Part shown: one piece after another, positions 42,053-52,954 of the stretch
How positions within the stretch are numbered: position 1 is the stretch's first letter
Layout: every line of letters begins with the position of its first letter
Notes under the pieces: model-generated
What the model saw: the letters and a program-made list of their open reading frames with translations, nothing else
What the model was told of the DNA's origin: nothing
Databases searched by the model: none
Made by a program: the position numbers and the translations under genes
Assembly (NCBI GenBank): GCA_035578155.1
Contig: JAPWDM010000007.1
Location: 36,368,413 to 36,432,412 of the forward strand
Source of the DNA: Brachynemurus nebulosus
Lineage: Eukaryota; Arthropoda; Insecta; Neuroptera; Myrmeleontidae
Length of the DNA: 64,000 bases
Direction of reading: 5' to 3'

Positions 42053-43030
42053 ATTATTTCGCAAGATATCACTTGTGTTGAGTACAGTGCAATCTATCGG
42101 AATAAATTTAAGTGTTTTTTTTATTAGATATTACACCAATGATTCAAAATATTATAAATAACTTTTAAAATAAACTATTTTCGATGTACAGGTGTAATTT
42201 TGTCAGCTTTTGTTGCCTTCTTCCTTCGGTGAATTTTGATAAAATTTTACTTCTCCTCTGCCTTAAAAAATTATAGTAATATGATACTGGTCAAGTCCGA
42301 CAAAGTTTCAAGTTTTCTATGTCGTTTTAAAATTCGACATTCTACATTTGTTCTAATTTGTTTCAGTAATTTCGTTCTTCCCAGAGCATCCCCCCTTTCT
42401 GAAATGGTTTGTAACAGACATCACGGATATCAGTCTTAGGTTTCTCAGGGAAACTCCAGAAGAGGTATTGTTTGAGCAACATTGCTGGAGCATTAAACCC
42501 ATATAGAAAGCATTATAGTTATTGATTCTTGGGATAAATGAATTATTTCGCAAGACATCACTTGTGTTGAATACAGTGCAATCTATCGGAATAAATTCAA
42601 GTGTTTGTATTAGGTATTACACCAATGATTCAAAATATTATGAACATCTTTTAAAATAAACAATTTTTGAGGTGCGAGTATAATCTTTTCAGTTTTGTTG
42701 CCTTTGGTGAATTATAATAAAATTTTACCTCTCTCCCGCCCTAAGAAATCCTAGTAATATGATTGATACAGGTCAGGTCCTACAAAGTTTCAAGTTTTCG
42801 TGTCGTTTTAAAATTCGACATTCTGCATTTGTTCCAATTTGTTTCAGTAATCTCTTTCGTCCCCTCCCCCCTTTCTGAAATGGTTTGTAACAGACATCAC
42901 AGATATGAGGCTTATGTATCTCAGTGAAACTGCAGAAGAGGTATTGCTTGAGCAACATTGCTGGAGCATTAAACCCATATAGAAAGCATTATAGTTATTG
43001 ATTCTTGGAATAAATGAATTATTTCATCTA
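42053..43030 (-). pseudogene. 489-bp tandem duplication with zinc-finger-like frame
   Basis: 42053-42541 and 42542-43030 are ~90% alike by eye. On the minus strand, copy 2 reads MLLKQYLFCSFTEIHK then PHICDVCYKPFQKGG and ECRILKRHENLKLC. Copy 1 reads LFWSFPEKPKTDIRDVCYKP. The KPHxCDVCxKPF phrase is that of a C2H2 finger following a KP linker, but the two His at the expected spacing are absent. Likely a decayed zinc-finger exon duplicated after decay. Confidence 0.4.
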
Positions 43031-43211
43031 AAATCTGGTAACGTTGCGTTCAGTGAGGTATGCCAGGAGATTTAAAAATAAAACAGTCTTCATCGCAGGT
43101 TTCTTACTGACTGTACGAACTTAACATAGATATGTTTATTGACATACAATACAGCAAATCAATACAATTTACAATACATATGAATATATTTTTAAGTTTT
43201 ACATATTGTTC

Positions 43212-43212
<1 letters not shown>

Positions 43213-43246
<34 letters not shown>

Positions 43247-43620
43247 ATACATAGGTACCTACTTGTTAATTTATAAATCATTAATTATATAGTTGTGAAA
43301 TTATTATTCGTACTGTTAATATGATTAGTATCTATATATTATATTGTGATCATCAAACGATCGAATGCTTTCTTTTATCCAGTATAAATTTTAGGTATTC
43401 AACCACGATCAGTGCTTGCTCTATGTTATCCACATTTAATATATCAGATATACTTTTTAAGCCTATATTAAGCATTTTATTTCGTTCTTCCCCTTTAGTT
43501 CCTTCGCAATCTATTAATAAGTGTTGACCGGATTCTACCCCCCCCCCCCCCCACATAAAACACACATTTTTTCCCCTAAAAGTAGTTACATCGAACTTAA
43601 CATCGTTAAAGGACCTTTTA
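43213..43620 (-). mobile_element. 5'-truncated non-LTR retrotransposon 3' end
   Basis: On the minus strand a frame ends with a CxxC...HxxxxC zinc knuckle (KCVLCGG, a poly-G run, then VESGQHLLIDCEGTKGEERN). This is the closing motif of many non-LTR reverse transcriptases. A short AT-rich tail and A30 (T30 on plus at 43213-43242) follow. The poly-C tract at 43538-43552 shifts the frame at the knuckle. The reverse transcriptase body is absent. Confidence 0.7.
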
Positions 43621-43931
43621 GTACATACAAAGTTGGAAATGATTAGGTTTTACTGTACATTCACAATATTATAATTCATGCCCGTTTATCTAAACAGTTT
43701 TCATAATAATAGTTCTTTTAAATGCAGTATGATTGAGTGTAAATAAGTTTTTCACAACGAGATAAATGAAAAAAGATATCACTATAAGAGAAATGTGAAT
43801 TTTCCCGAGCGTCGTCGTGGAAAAAAAAAGAAAATAGAATATAAAACATTTTTATGTTTTAATTCGATTAGACCGGGTAGCGAAAAGTTTCTCGCAACCG
43901 TCTTTTTATGCAATTAAAACATCTTGTAAAA
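43621..43931. other. No gene recognised
   Basis: AT-rich; nothing supported. Confidence 0.3.
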
Positions 43932-43982
43932 ATGGTTAGCTGTGTTCTGTGTCGAGGAGTGAAAAGGCGAACTAACCGTGTA

Positions 43983-44279
43983 TCATTGTGACGTTGGCGG
44001 CAGGGGTTCACGGGATGGGTGACATGAATGATACGGTGGCGGACCACCCTTTGTTGCTACAAGGGAACATCTCTTAACTATTATAAGTGGATGGGCCGAG
44101 AACTCATTATAGCTCGTTTTTATTAGCCTCTTAACAAGCTCAAAATACATTTTATCTTTAACATATTGCCTCAAATAATCACCTAAGAATTGTATACGAT
44201 ATTTAAACAGTGAAAATCTCATTTCTTTACCGTTAGGTTTGTTATTACGTTTGGTTGTCGTATGTATATCTCTGTTCAT
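43983..44279 (-). CDS. Unidentified 98-aa protein-like frame
   Basis: ATG at 44279. MNRDIHTTTKRNNKPNGKEM, then RFSLFKYRIQFLGDYLRQYV, KDKMYFELVKRLIKTSYNEF and a Pro-rich end (GGPPPYHSCHPS). It is balanced in composition, basic and probably helical. No repeat copy elsewhere in the window. It could be the end of a transposon gene or a host exon. Just downstream on the plus strand, 43932-43991 reads MVSCVLCRGVKRRTNRVSL, which resembles the start of a THAP domain, but it stops at once. Confidence 0.3.
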   Translation of the reverse strand: MNRDIHTTTKRNNKPNGKEMRFSLFKYRIQFLGDYLRQYVKDKMYFELVKRLIKTSYNEFSAHPLIIVKRCSLVATKGGPPPYHSCHPSREPLPPTSQ

Positions 44280-44570
44280 TTAATTTCCCGGGCAATAGTA
44301 TATTTTTAATTAAGACTTGTTTCATATTTTTCATTGTGTTCTTGGTCGTCTCTTCTTTATGCGAAGAAAAAAAGTTATTTTTATGCGAACTTGAAGATTG
44401 TCGTCAAGTGCGATACGGATTTTATTATTTCATTTATTATTAAATTTTCTTATCAAAAAAAAAAAAAAAAAAAAATAACGCGCACCCCTGTGCCCCTCTT
44501 CTTGACATGCACCACTCTCCGCGATTCATTAAAACGCAATAATAAAATACAAAAAATGTGATTACATTAC

Positions 44571-44672
44571 CTGGCGGTTCGAACATAAATCGACTTTTTG
44601 TGTAGTCGGGTTGACTGTTGGTCGTTAAATTAAATCCATTTTCTGGCATATTATTTCCATACAGCGAGTCAA
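44571..44672 (-). CDS. Host-gene exon candidate with both splice sites
   Basis: 102 bp bounded on the minus strand by acceptor TTTTTCTGTTACAG and donor CCAG/GTAATG. It is a phase 1-1 exon (symmetric), reading DSLYGNNMPENGFNLTTN and SQPDYTKSRFMFEPP. The two splice sites and clean frame set it apart from surrounding AT-rich DNA, which translates to low complexity on both sides. The protein is not recognised. A poly-A/T tract lies 90 bp downstream. The neighbouring gene-like block at 45582-45924 is on the same strand and could belong to the same gene, since a GTAAAA donor there would leave the matching phase. Confidence 0.45.
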
Positions 44673-45090
44673 CTGTAACAGAAAAATATTGGGTGTCACA
44701 TAAAAGTTTTAACAGTTTGCAAACATTTTTTTTGTAACATATTTTTAGAATTCCGTAGTTGCAGCATACACGCTCAATAATATTGGACAATCAGCGTGTG
44801 CAATTTATTGAACGTTCCTTCAGACAGTTCAATAATTTTGTTAAAGAAATTTGTGCAATAAAGTGAATGTAGGAATTGTACTTAATTAAACTGTTGTTTA
44901 ATTTTAAATATGCATTAAGTGATAAATATTATTGAGCGTGTAGGGGCTTTACGCATTCGTGATTTCGGTCATTGCATCAGGTGGTTTATTCACATTTGAT
45001 CATATTACAATAGTTTGTCTTGGATTTTATTCTGAGAATTGTAAAAAGCTCGAGCTGGACTCCCGCCAATGCTGGTTGTATAGTGAAGCC

Positions 45091-45322
45091 AAAACCGGAT
45101 CTAGGAGGGGTGTAGCGGGGGCACGTGCCCCCTGCAAGTTGAGGGACGCCAAAATGGTGAATTTGACGTTTTTTTTTGCTCGTCTCTTACTTTTTGCAGG
45201 GAAAAATTTAAAAATTTTAAAAATATCGTTGCGCTAGAATGTCTAATTTTGCGTTTTTCTCGGGGAGGACACCAAGAGGAAAGTTTGCTCCCTCCTCGTA
45301 ATAACTGTATATCCGGCCCTGA
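45091..45322. mobile_element. hAT MITE with perfect 8-bp duplication
   Basis: 232 bp flanked by GTGAAGCC (45083-45090 and 45323-45330). The right end reverse-complemented is TCAGGGCCGGATATACAG; the left is AAAACCGGATCTAGG, with its first bases altered. Near the left end GCGGGGGCACGTGCCCCC is a dyad. Related ends occur at 28639 and 32445. Confidence 0.85.
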
Positions 45323-45330
45323 GTGAAGCC

Positions 45331-45581
45331 ATAAGAAGGGAAAATATGAAAGACAAATTTTCGCTTATGCGATTTTCATTGGATTGTGATAGGCCTCGAC
45401 CATTATTCCGAACGTTTTGTACATATGTTTGTGTATATCTCTGGATCTACTGGGGCGAGAGAAATGAAACTGGGCCCAAAATAATTATATATATAGAGCA
45501 TTTAAAGGAGCAAAATTTTCTGGAATTATCGTAATTTTTAACTTTTTGAAAAATTGAAAATTTTTAGTTTTTTAGGGAAAA
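45331..45581. other. No gene recognised
   Basis: AT-rich; a 62-codon plus frame at 45346-45534 is unrecognised. Confidence 0.3.
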
Positions 45582-45924
45582 TTACGTGATTTTTCGAAGA
45601 ATTTTGGACATAGTTGTGTATTCTTTATTCGAGAATCCTTCGTTATCAGCTGTTTTACCGGATACGGAAAGACTTAACGAATCCACAACAGTTACACATC
45701 GTTGTGCCGGACGCTTGGTGAGCATTCCTTCGTCAGAGAAATTATGAACAAGCATTACCACCGGTTCGTCGTCATCAGCGGTTGGTGTAGGATGCGTCAC
45801 TACTTTCTGCACTATCCGATATTTCTTGTAATGGGAATAATGTGCTTGCCAGTGCATTTAGAACTTCAGCCGACATAAAAATTGGCATAAAATCCGGCAT
45901 ATTATGATATAATGAAAACAAGAC
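45582..45924 (-). pseudogene. WDFY3/blue cheese-like exon, frameshifted
   Basis: A strong acceptor on the minus strand (long pyrimidine run, then TTCTTTAG, ending at 45925) opens an exon reading LYHNMPDFMPIFMSAEVL, then NALASTLFPLQEISDSAESS, until a stop near 45797. In the next frame it continues EPVVMLVHNFSDEGM, then LTKRPAQRCVTVVDSLSLS, SGKTADNEGF. The MPDFMP.FMS.EVL.ALA.TLFPL and HPA.R....VDSLSLS.SGK patterns resemble the amino half of WDFY3 (Drosophila bchs), a large BEACH/WD40/FYVE protein of selective autophagy. The segment expected between PA.R and VDSLS is missing. Recall of the family is approximate. The frameshift may be decay or a sequence error. Confidence 0.4.
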
Positions 45925-46599
45925 CTAAAGAATTGAAAGAATAAAAAAAAAATTTGAAATTTTGCAACAAGGTAGCAGTCGTATCTTTTGCACAAAGAAT
46001 CGTTTTTAGAGTGAATTCAGTTCGGTATTTTTGTATTTTTGTTCCCACAAATAAACGTAATTGCAAAAAGATACAATAATGTGTTGATACTTTTAAAAAT
46101 ATCCAGTATCCCTGTTCGTTGTATAGACTGTATTATCGTGGCTCAGTTGACCCCCAAATAAAATTCATGTTAGCACAAGAAAAAAAATTTATAGATTTCA
46201 TTAAACTATATGATGTCAGTGGTTTAGAATTAATGGCCTTTAATTTGATTTCTGATATGTTGGGGAATGATTCAAGTGGTTGCTGTTAGTAAGGAACTAC
46301 GCACTTAAAAATAAATCAATTTCTCTATCAATATTGGTCAATGAAGTATTTTTCTTTTTTAAGTAATGTGTTTTACGTGATGAATTTTCAAATTTTGTTT
46401 TAAATAGCGCGAAAGCTCTGAATAATTCCAAATTTTAACCGTAACTACCGGATATCCGGAACCGAAATTTCATCCAGTATAAGAGTTTCGGACAAAATTA
46501 TAAGCAACTGTGGTTGAAAGACGAAGTTTAAATCGAAGAAAATTTTTGTTACATATAATTTTTTGACAAATTTTAATTAGTTCATGTCTGACGCTAGAT
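45925..46599. other. No gene recognised
   Basis: AT-rich; if the exon call to the left is right, this is its upstream intron. Confidence 0.3.
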
Positions 46600-46870
46600 T
46601 TTGTGACTCGCTAGGTCAACGTGCCGTTTCCCTGTCGTAGTATCCTGCCTAACATAGCGAATTTCTGGACAAAAAAATTTCTTGAAAGCCCGTTTACATA
46701 GGATAATAGTTTAAAAACGTATCTTATGTAATTTTGAAAAATTTAAATTTTGGTAAGAGACTCTTTTCGGAGGTTCCGAGCATCAGACGTGCTTGATAGA
46801 GAAACTCATCGAAGGGCTTAGGATTTCCAACGTTTCCCGCAAATTTCAAATCTCAAAGGCTCAAGTCTTC
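46600..46870. repeat. ~296-bp family member, diverged
   Basis: Shares GTCGTAGxATCCxGCxTAACA, CATAGCGAATTTCTGG and GAGCATCAGACGTGCTTG (GxxGGATGCC region) with the units at 16370-16960. Confidence 0.5.
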
Positions 46871-49800
46871 CCGTGACAGTGGCTCTAATAGCTGAATTTT
46901 TCATTCGGAAATTTGCTAAAAAACGAAATTTTGTTGATTCAGATGGAGCGACGGAAGGAAATTGTGTGGTGATAAAGGTGATAGTACACGGAGAGAAAAA
47001 TCATATAATTTTTGTAGATAAAATTTCAGAAAAATTACCATGCTCTGTTTTAATGCGTGCGCGATCGACGACCAAAGTAAAAAATATATTATAGCATGGT
47101 AAAATTTAATGTGGTAGCACAACTTGTATCACTCTTATGCGCATATGTGTTATAGTTTAATTCGTGTTGTCGTACTCTTTCATTTGCGCATCTGACCCTC
47201 AACCTCATGTTGCTTCGGCTGTACCTGTAAAAACTTCAAAGATGCCCGATCTTTTCCGACCTTTGATTCTTTATGATCCATACAAAAATGATTGGCAACA
47301 ATATATTCTAATACTAAAGATAGTGGAGTAACAAAATGATGAACCATCCGTCAAGACATTGTAATGAACACTGCTTCGGCACCACACGATATCACACCAG
47401 CTAACCAGGTACTTGCAACACCAACAGTTCTGCTATGTGACCTTCATATATGATTGTGTTGATACTTTCTGCAGCTTGCCTCGCTATGTGACAGCGTTGA
47501 TAACTTCTCTTTCTTTCTTTCTACTATTAGCTTCTTTTATTCTTTTCTACTTTTCTTCTATTTTAAGACAGCATGGTAATTTTTGTAAGAAAAACAATTA
47601 AATTATCGGCAATGGAACTTTTTACTGTGTTGTTTTACAAATTTTACGGAGCTAATATTACGGAAAGGACATTCTATCCTTTAAATTTTCTATGATTAAT
47701 TATAATTTTTATATTTTTACCGTACAAAATTGAATATGTTCGCCTTTTACACGTCGATTGTAGTGCTGAGCACAGTAATTTTTATATGAATTTTCTCTCT
47801 GTGTGGTGTCGTTGCTGAGGTGTAGATGAACGGTATTATTTGGAGTGACATTACTCAGAAAACCGATTGTAATTGTCTTTTATACAAAAGATCGCACAGT
47901 AATATAATCATTGGTGATTAAAATATACACCAAATGGATAGTTTCCACTCACAAATGCAAATAAATAAAATTTTGATCAATGACTTTGTTCAACACAATA
48001 CGTTCCCAACTGCTGTTACAATAACACTGTTGTAAAATTTTATAAATATTTAGATTACTGAATTTGTATATGATTCAATTTTTGAAAATAAAATTAAACA
48101 ATTGATTTTTTATATTCTCCGAACACTCATAAAACTAATTTTACAGTAAAAAAAAGTGGTACACCTATTTCGACAGTCAAGTTTAAAAATTGAATAAAAC
48201 AGATAATTTGATTATTTGAAAAAAAAAATACCAAACACCCATTTTACTAGTTGTTACTACTTAAGTTGTACGTTAACTATACGGTACAAACACATGTCTA
48301 GAGAATCTAAAACGAGTGGAGTTGGGGAGGATGAACAATGGGGGATGATGATAACTGTGTACACTTAAGGGTAATGTTAAGGGAGAGAAAAGTTTAAAAT
48401 TAAAACAATAATACGATGAGGTATGATCATTATATAAGACAAACGCTTTAAGTAGACCAGTCAACGAGCTCCAAGGAATTATTAAAACAATTTATTAGGG
48501 GATCCTTTACAATGTCTTCTCATGTCGACTTGTCTCGTATGTCTGTCGTGTCTTCACAAGGTTGTTTTCATTTTACCTTATTCTATTACATATAATTACG
48601 AAATATTATCAAAATTAAAAATAATCTTTGTTAAGTGTTGATTTTTTTGTGTTTTATTGAATTATCAGAATTTTTCGCAGGTGTATAGACGAAGCCATCC
48701 GCGTGGTGGCGTAGGTCAAAGTGTCACTCAAGTCTTTGGGGAGTTTCTGTACCAACTGCAAACCTTTTTCGTAAGGCTTTGCCTCCTAATGGCCTCCTAG
48801 ATGAGTTGCTGCAGTTCGTGTCACGTGAGAAACAGTCTGTTAGTTATACTTCCGAAGTTATCTGAACATATTCATATGAACATCCAAATTAGACCTGTTC
48901 AGTTGTTGATTTTGGTTCAGCAAAATGTTTAGAATATCGTCCTACTGTCCTAACACCTGTCCTAGTGTTGCTGTAAGTCAATATACACCTTATATTTTAC
49001 TTAATGCATGACATTTAGGAAAAATTAGTTCCAAAATATGTCAAACTTACGAGAATTGCTTTTTTTGTGTTTTTCTTCAAAGACTCTTGTCTTTCTTGTC
49101 AGAAGTGAAAAATTTCGAAAAACACAATTGACAATTGATTTTCTTCAAAATGGTACCACAATATGTTTGGGATGCGTTGAAATATGAATTTCACTCGTGC
49201 GAAGGAAGGACCGCGAGCAAAATTTCGAAAAATTTATTCCCGACAACTTTCTCATCTGCTCCTAAAATCGTAAATTTTGATTCTTCATAATCCTTGAACG
49301 GAATGTTTTTTTTTTTTATTGGGATTTTATTGGCTGTTATTTATAAATGCTTATGACTCCCACCCTTTCCCCTTCAGCTTCAAAAAATAAAAAGGGACGG
49401 GAAAGTCCTACGATTGTCTTGTCTATATCTACAGTTTTGTTTTCTCTTCCCATTCTTTGAATCAAATTTGAAGTGTAATTTTGTAAACGTGAAAAATTTG
49501 ACTTTATGTGTGTCGGCTAACGCCCGGCAAACATTTGCTGGATTCGATAACATATTTAATTTTCAAAAAAACATTTTGGTATATACGCTAATATAGTAAA
49601 CAGTATATTGCGTTTTAAAATATGATTAAAACGATAAATAAATAATTTTACAATTTAAATATTAAATAATATAAACCATAAATAAATTTTAAACAAATTT
49701 TGTAATTATTGGGATTTTATTTACCCGGGAAAATATTAAAAGCGAAAAGTTAGACATCGATGGTTTTCATTTTACAAATCGTATGTACATGCATACATAT

Positions 49801-50280
49801 GTATTGTGTTTGGTTCGATTCATGCATTAGCTATTAGACATAATAAATATAATATTTTAATATGATTTATTTGGGGAACAAATCTATAGCGTAGCTTATG
49901 TATATATATGCAAAATCAACATACATGTATGGTATGATATATGAATACTGTATGTTTGTCTTGCAAGGGACCCTAACCTCACTTTCTACTTGTTATTCTC
50001 TTTGATACCTTCAGATTTAGAAGTCGATCCAGCTTTTAAATTTGGAGCGGTCACATTTTTTAAAAAGAACATTTCCAAATTATCATTAATGCTAGAGTCA
50101 AATTCAACTGCCATTGTGCACAGCAGTCCCCCGGACCCACCATCAGCGGGCTAATCTAGATTTGTAAGAATATCTGGAATGGAACTGGTGAAAACTGATG
50201 AAAAGTTTGATTTTTTTTCGTTTGTGACGGTGATGTTATGATGTACCTACTGGAGAAAAGCGGGTGCGAGACATACGTAG
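46871..50280. other. No gene recognised; one hairpin
   Basis: 3.4 kb without a supported gene. TTACCATGCT near 47035 and its complement AGCATGGTAA near 47093 form a 10-bp inverted repeat. A plus frame near 47188-47327 (SKMPDLFRPLILYDPYKNDW) vaguely recalls gag proteins but is too short. 49280-49400 and 56760-56840 share a phrase around TTGAACGGAATG. Confidence 0.35.
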
Positions 50281-50294
50281 AAACGTATTTTAAA

Positions 50295-50728
50295 ATGGAT
50301 AAACTCGCCATGTTGTCCGCGACCAGGTCGTATTACCTCAAGTTCATTCGTGAATTAGGTAAAATAATTGTATAGAAGGCAAAAGAGTTTAAGAGGCCGA
50401 GGAGCGACAGACGTGGCGAAATGGATCAACTCGCCATGTTGTCCGCGACCAGGTCGTATTACCTCAAGCTCATTATTGAATTCGGTAAAATTATATAGAA
50501 AGCGAACGAGTTTAAGAGGCCGAGGAGCGACAGACGTGGCGAAATGGATCAACTCGCCATGTTGTCCGCGACCAGGTCGTATTACCTCAAGTTCATTATT
50601 GAATTAGGTAAAATTGTATAGAAAACTAACGAGTTTAAGAGCGCGAGGAGCGACAGACGTGGCGAAATGGATCAACTCGCCATGTTGTCCGCGACCAGGT
50701 CGTATTACCTCAAGCTCATTCTTGAATA
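50295..50728 (+). repeat. 123-bp satellite, four monomers
   Basis: ATGGATxAACTCGCCATGTT starts at 50295, 50421, 50544 and 50667. The unit length is a multiple of three, so frames on both strands remain open and repeat a peptide (GRGATDVAKWINSPCCPR). This is the opposite orientation of the related satellite at 52703-52930 and 60800-62640. The array resumes at 51284 after a MITE insertion. Confidence 0.9.
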
Positions 50729-51283
50729 CGGTACTTGACTGTATTTAAAATTTGTGTCAAATGTTAAATAATTCTATGCATTATCATTACATATGTCCAA
50801 TTTTAATGATGAAACAAAAAATTTGATAACTATTTAGAAATTTTACTTTGAAAATCGCCATTTTTTTAACAAATATTCAAATAAGTGAAAACGCGCCATT
50901 TCTTATATATTTTGTAGCTAGATATGTCGATTTTGATAATTTTCATCGGCGAGGTGAAATTGTGTTTTCTTTTGAATATTTCTATTAGCTTAGATATATA
51001 GTAATAATAATCGGCCAGAATTCTAATAAATACTTGCTTTTACTTTGACATTTTATGAATATAATCAAAGTTTTGAGGTTATAAATATTGACATTGACGT
51101 TTAATTGCTTCAAACTGTGACGTCACTATAGTGAGGTGTTTTTCCCGCCTTTTTCTCATTTAAAATTATAGGGTTATTTTTTTTGATGATTTTTTACAGA
51201 ATCTGTCGAAGATAAAAAAATCACTTAACTGATATGGAAAAACAATGTTTTTGGAATATTTTTGTAACTTCAGTCAAGTACCC
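50729..51283. mobile_element. TA-flanked MITE, long form
   Basis: 555 bp with ends CGGTACTTGACTG and, reverse-complemented, GGGTACTTGACTG, flanked by TA on both sides, splitting a satellite monomer (TTGAA / TTAGGTAAAATTG). It is nearly collinear with 58703-59126 but has ~138 bp extra near its right end (about 51059-51200). TA flanks suggest Tc1/mariner. No coding capacity. Confidence 0.75.
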
Positions 51284-51360
51284 TATTAGGTAAAATTGTA
51301 TAGAAAGCGAAAGAGCTTAAGACGCCGAGTAGCGACAGACGTGGCCAAAGAAGTTAGAAG
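51284..51360 (+). repeat. 123-bp satellite remnant
   Basis: TTAGGTAAAATTGTATAGAA and GCGACAGACGTGGCC continue the interrupted monomer to the right of the MITE. Confidence 0.8.
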
Positions 51361-51605
51361 AAAATGTGTAAGAGTTTTAGTCTATTTTTTAGTCTATTTC
51401 GTTTTGCTTCCATCGTTTTAGTTTTTGCGCAGTTGGATTTTTTGACTTTTTTCTTCAGATTTTTTGGTTTGGATTTATATTTTAATGTTTGTGATGGACA
51501 ATTTTGCGATACTATTGCAAAATGTAAAATAATATTTTCAATACTATGATACCTTTTTGATGATATCCTAAATTCGCAATACAAACTGTTCGAGTTTCTT
51601 AAACG

Positions 51606-51872
51606 CTATTTACAGCTGCGTGACTTAAATTCGATTTTTTTCCGAATATCAATCGCATGAATATAAACACCTGGTTTAGGTTTCGTGTAGATATCAAGAG
51701 GTTTGAGAGGTGTTAATACACGAACACAGTGGCAGCATACCACCCCGTTCGAATTACAACTAATTACTGTGGAAGAGTAAATCCCGGAATTATGTCCCGA
51801 TATCACCAACGATACCAACAATATGAATGTGAACTGTGAATTGTAAACAGAATATAACACTAAGCTTAACAA
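51606..51872 (-). CDS. Small secreted-protein-like frame with Cys cluster
   Basis: 88 codons from the ATG at 51872. Residues ~14-26 are hydrophobic (FTFILLVSLVIS) and end in small residues, a plausible signal peptide. The rest has five Cys (SCNSNGVVCCHC and a terminal RSCK) and a basic, strand-like stretch PKPGVYIHAIDIRKKIEF. Composition is unlike repeats, and base content is less AT-rich than neighbours. No family recognised, and no AATAAA nearby. CTCTTCCACAG inside could also be an acceptor, so this may be an exon of a larger gene. Confidence 0.3.
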   Translation of the reverse strand: MLSLVLYSVYNSQFTFILLVSLVISGHNSGIYSSTVISCNSNGVVCCHCVRVLTPLKPLDIYTKPKPGVYIHAIDIRKKIEFKSRSCK

Positions 51873-52240
51873 GTCAACGTAGCTTTTAATATCGGCTAAT
51901 TCGCATTTACCTACGAGAAAAACGATTTCGAATTTTTTTTCGATATACTTTTTTTATAGATATTTTTTGACAATTCAAGTAAGACATTTCAACATTTGGA
52001 TGAGTTTTGGGTTGGTATTCACACCTTAAAATTACAGTGATGACAGTTTAGGTCAAGTTCAAATCGAAGTTGAGTGGTCAGTTGAGTCATTTGCTTGGAA
52101 TTTGTATTGTATAATACTCATAATAAAAGTTCATGCTATCATCCGGCAGTCTGCTCAGATTTTGTTTAAAACCATTTTTTTTTTTTTTGTACGATAGGGA
52201 CATAGTAATATTTGCATTTTAAAAATTTTTTTTCATATTT
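51873..52240. other. No gene recognised
   Basis: AT-rich; nothing supported. Confidence 0.3.
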
Positions 52241-52257
52241 GGCCTCTTACACTCTTA

Positions 52258-52702
52258 TGCCGCTGCTACACGATGCTACGAACACCTTCCAACATTCGAC
52301 GTTGGATGGTTCATAGCATCGTGTAGCCGTTGTTCGAACCTACGAGTGTCCAATGTCGAGCGTCAAACATTCGCATTTGGTCGTGTCCCGTTCGATGTCG
52401 GTATTCTTGCACCGAGTCAAAGGGATGCTTCGAACGTTTGAAGGTCAATGTTGGTTGCGTACGTTGGTTGCGCACGACTCGTTCATGTGAAGAGAGACAA
52501 CATCAGTGTATAACATTAGAGATAACATCAGACAGATAACAGCGTTGTCGACTGAGTACCAACACATCATCATTCGTATTGGATCAAACATTCGATTCAC
52601 CGTGTAGCAGATACATTCGTCGCATCAACTATGGAACTTAATTGCCTAAAACGTTCGATCGAACGTTGGAAGGAACGTTCGTAGCATCGTGTAGAACCCG
52701 CT
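52258..52702. mobile_element. PIF/Harbinger-like MITE, TTA duplication, in satellite
   Basis: 445 bp flanked by TTA (52255-52257 and 52703-52705). Inverted ends share CTACACGATGCTACGAAC at 9-10 bp from the tip (GCCGCTG and GCGGGTT tips differ). The satellite target CTCTTACACTC is known unbroken from 61050 and elsewhere, confirming a 3-bp duplication. Inside, CGTTCGAACG and GGTTGCGxACG phrases repeat. Confidence 0.75.
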
Positions 52703-52930
52703 TTACACTCTTTCGCTTTCTATACAATCTTACCTAATTCAAGAATGACCTGGTCGCGGACAACATGGCGAGTTGATCCATTTTAAAATACGTTTCTACG
52801 TATGTCTCGCACGCGCTTTTCTCCAGTAGATATCGGCTTCTTTTGCCTTATCTGTTGCACGTTGGCCTCTTACACATTTTCTTCAGCAGGTACTAACTTC
52901 TTTGGCCACGTCTATTGCTCGTCGGCCTCT
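52703..52930 (-). repeat. Fragment of 236-bp satellite
   Basis: TTACACTCTTTCGCTTTCTA, then CGCGGACAACATGGCGAG, then CTTTTCTCCAGTAG and TTGGCCACGTCTATTGCTCG, in the order of the 60.8-62.6 kb array. It continues left of the inserted MITE as GGCCTCTTACACTC. Confidence 0.8.
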
Positions 52931-52954
52931 TGAAAAAAAATAAGCTAGTAGTTT

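Noticed and set aside
47188..47327. Possible retrotransposon gag start (KMPDLFRPLILYDPYKNDWQ)
   Set aside because: Only a vague pattern; no downstream protease or reverse transcriptase.
48490..48560. Possible first coding exon (MSSHVDLSRMSVVSSQ with AAG/GTTGTT)
   Set aside because: Donor is weak and there is no partner exon; could be chance.
50355..50607. Open frames on both strands in the 123-bp array
   Set aside because: A unit length divisible by three keeps frames open by chance; no start context or unique sequence.
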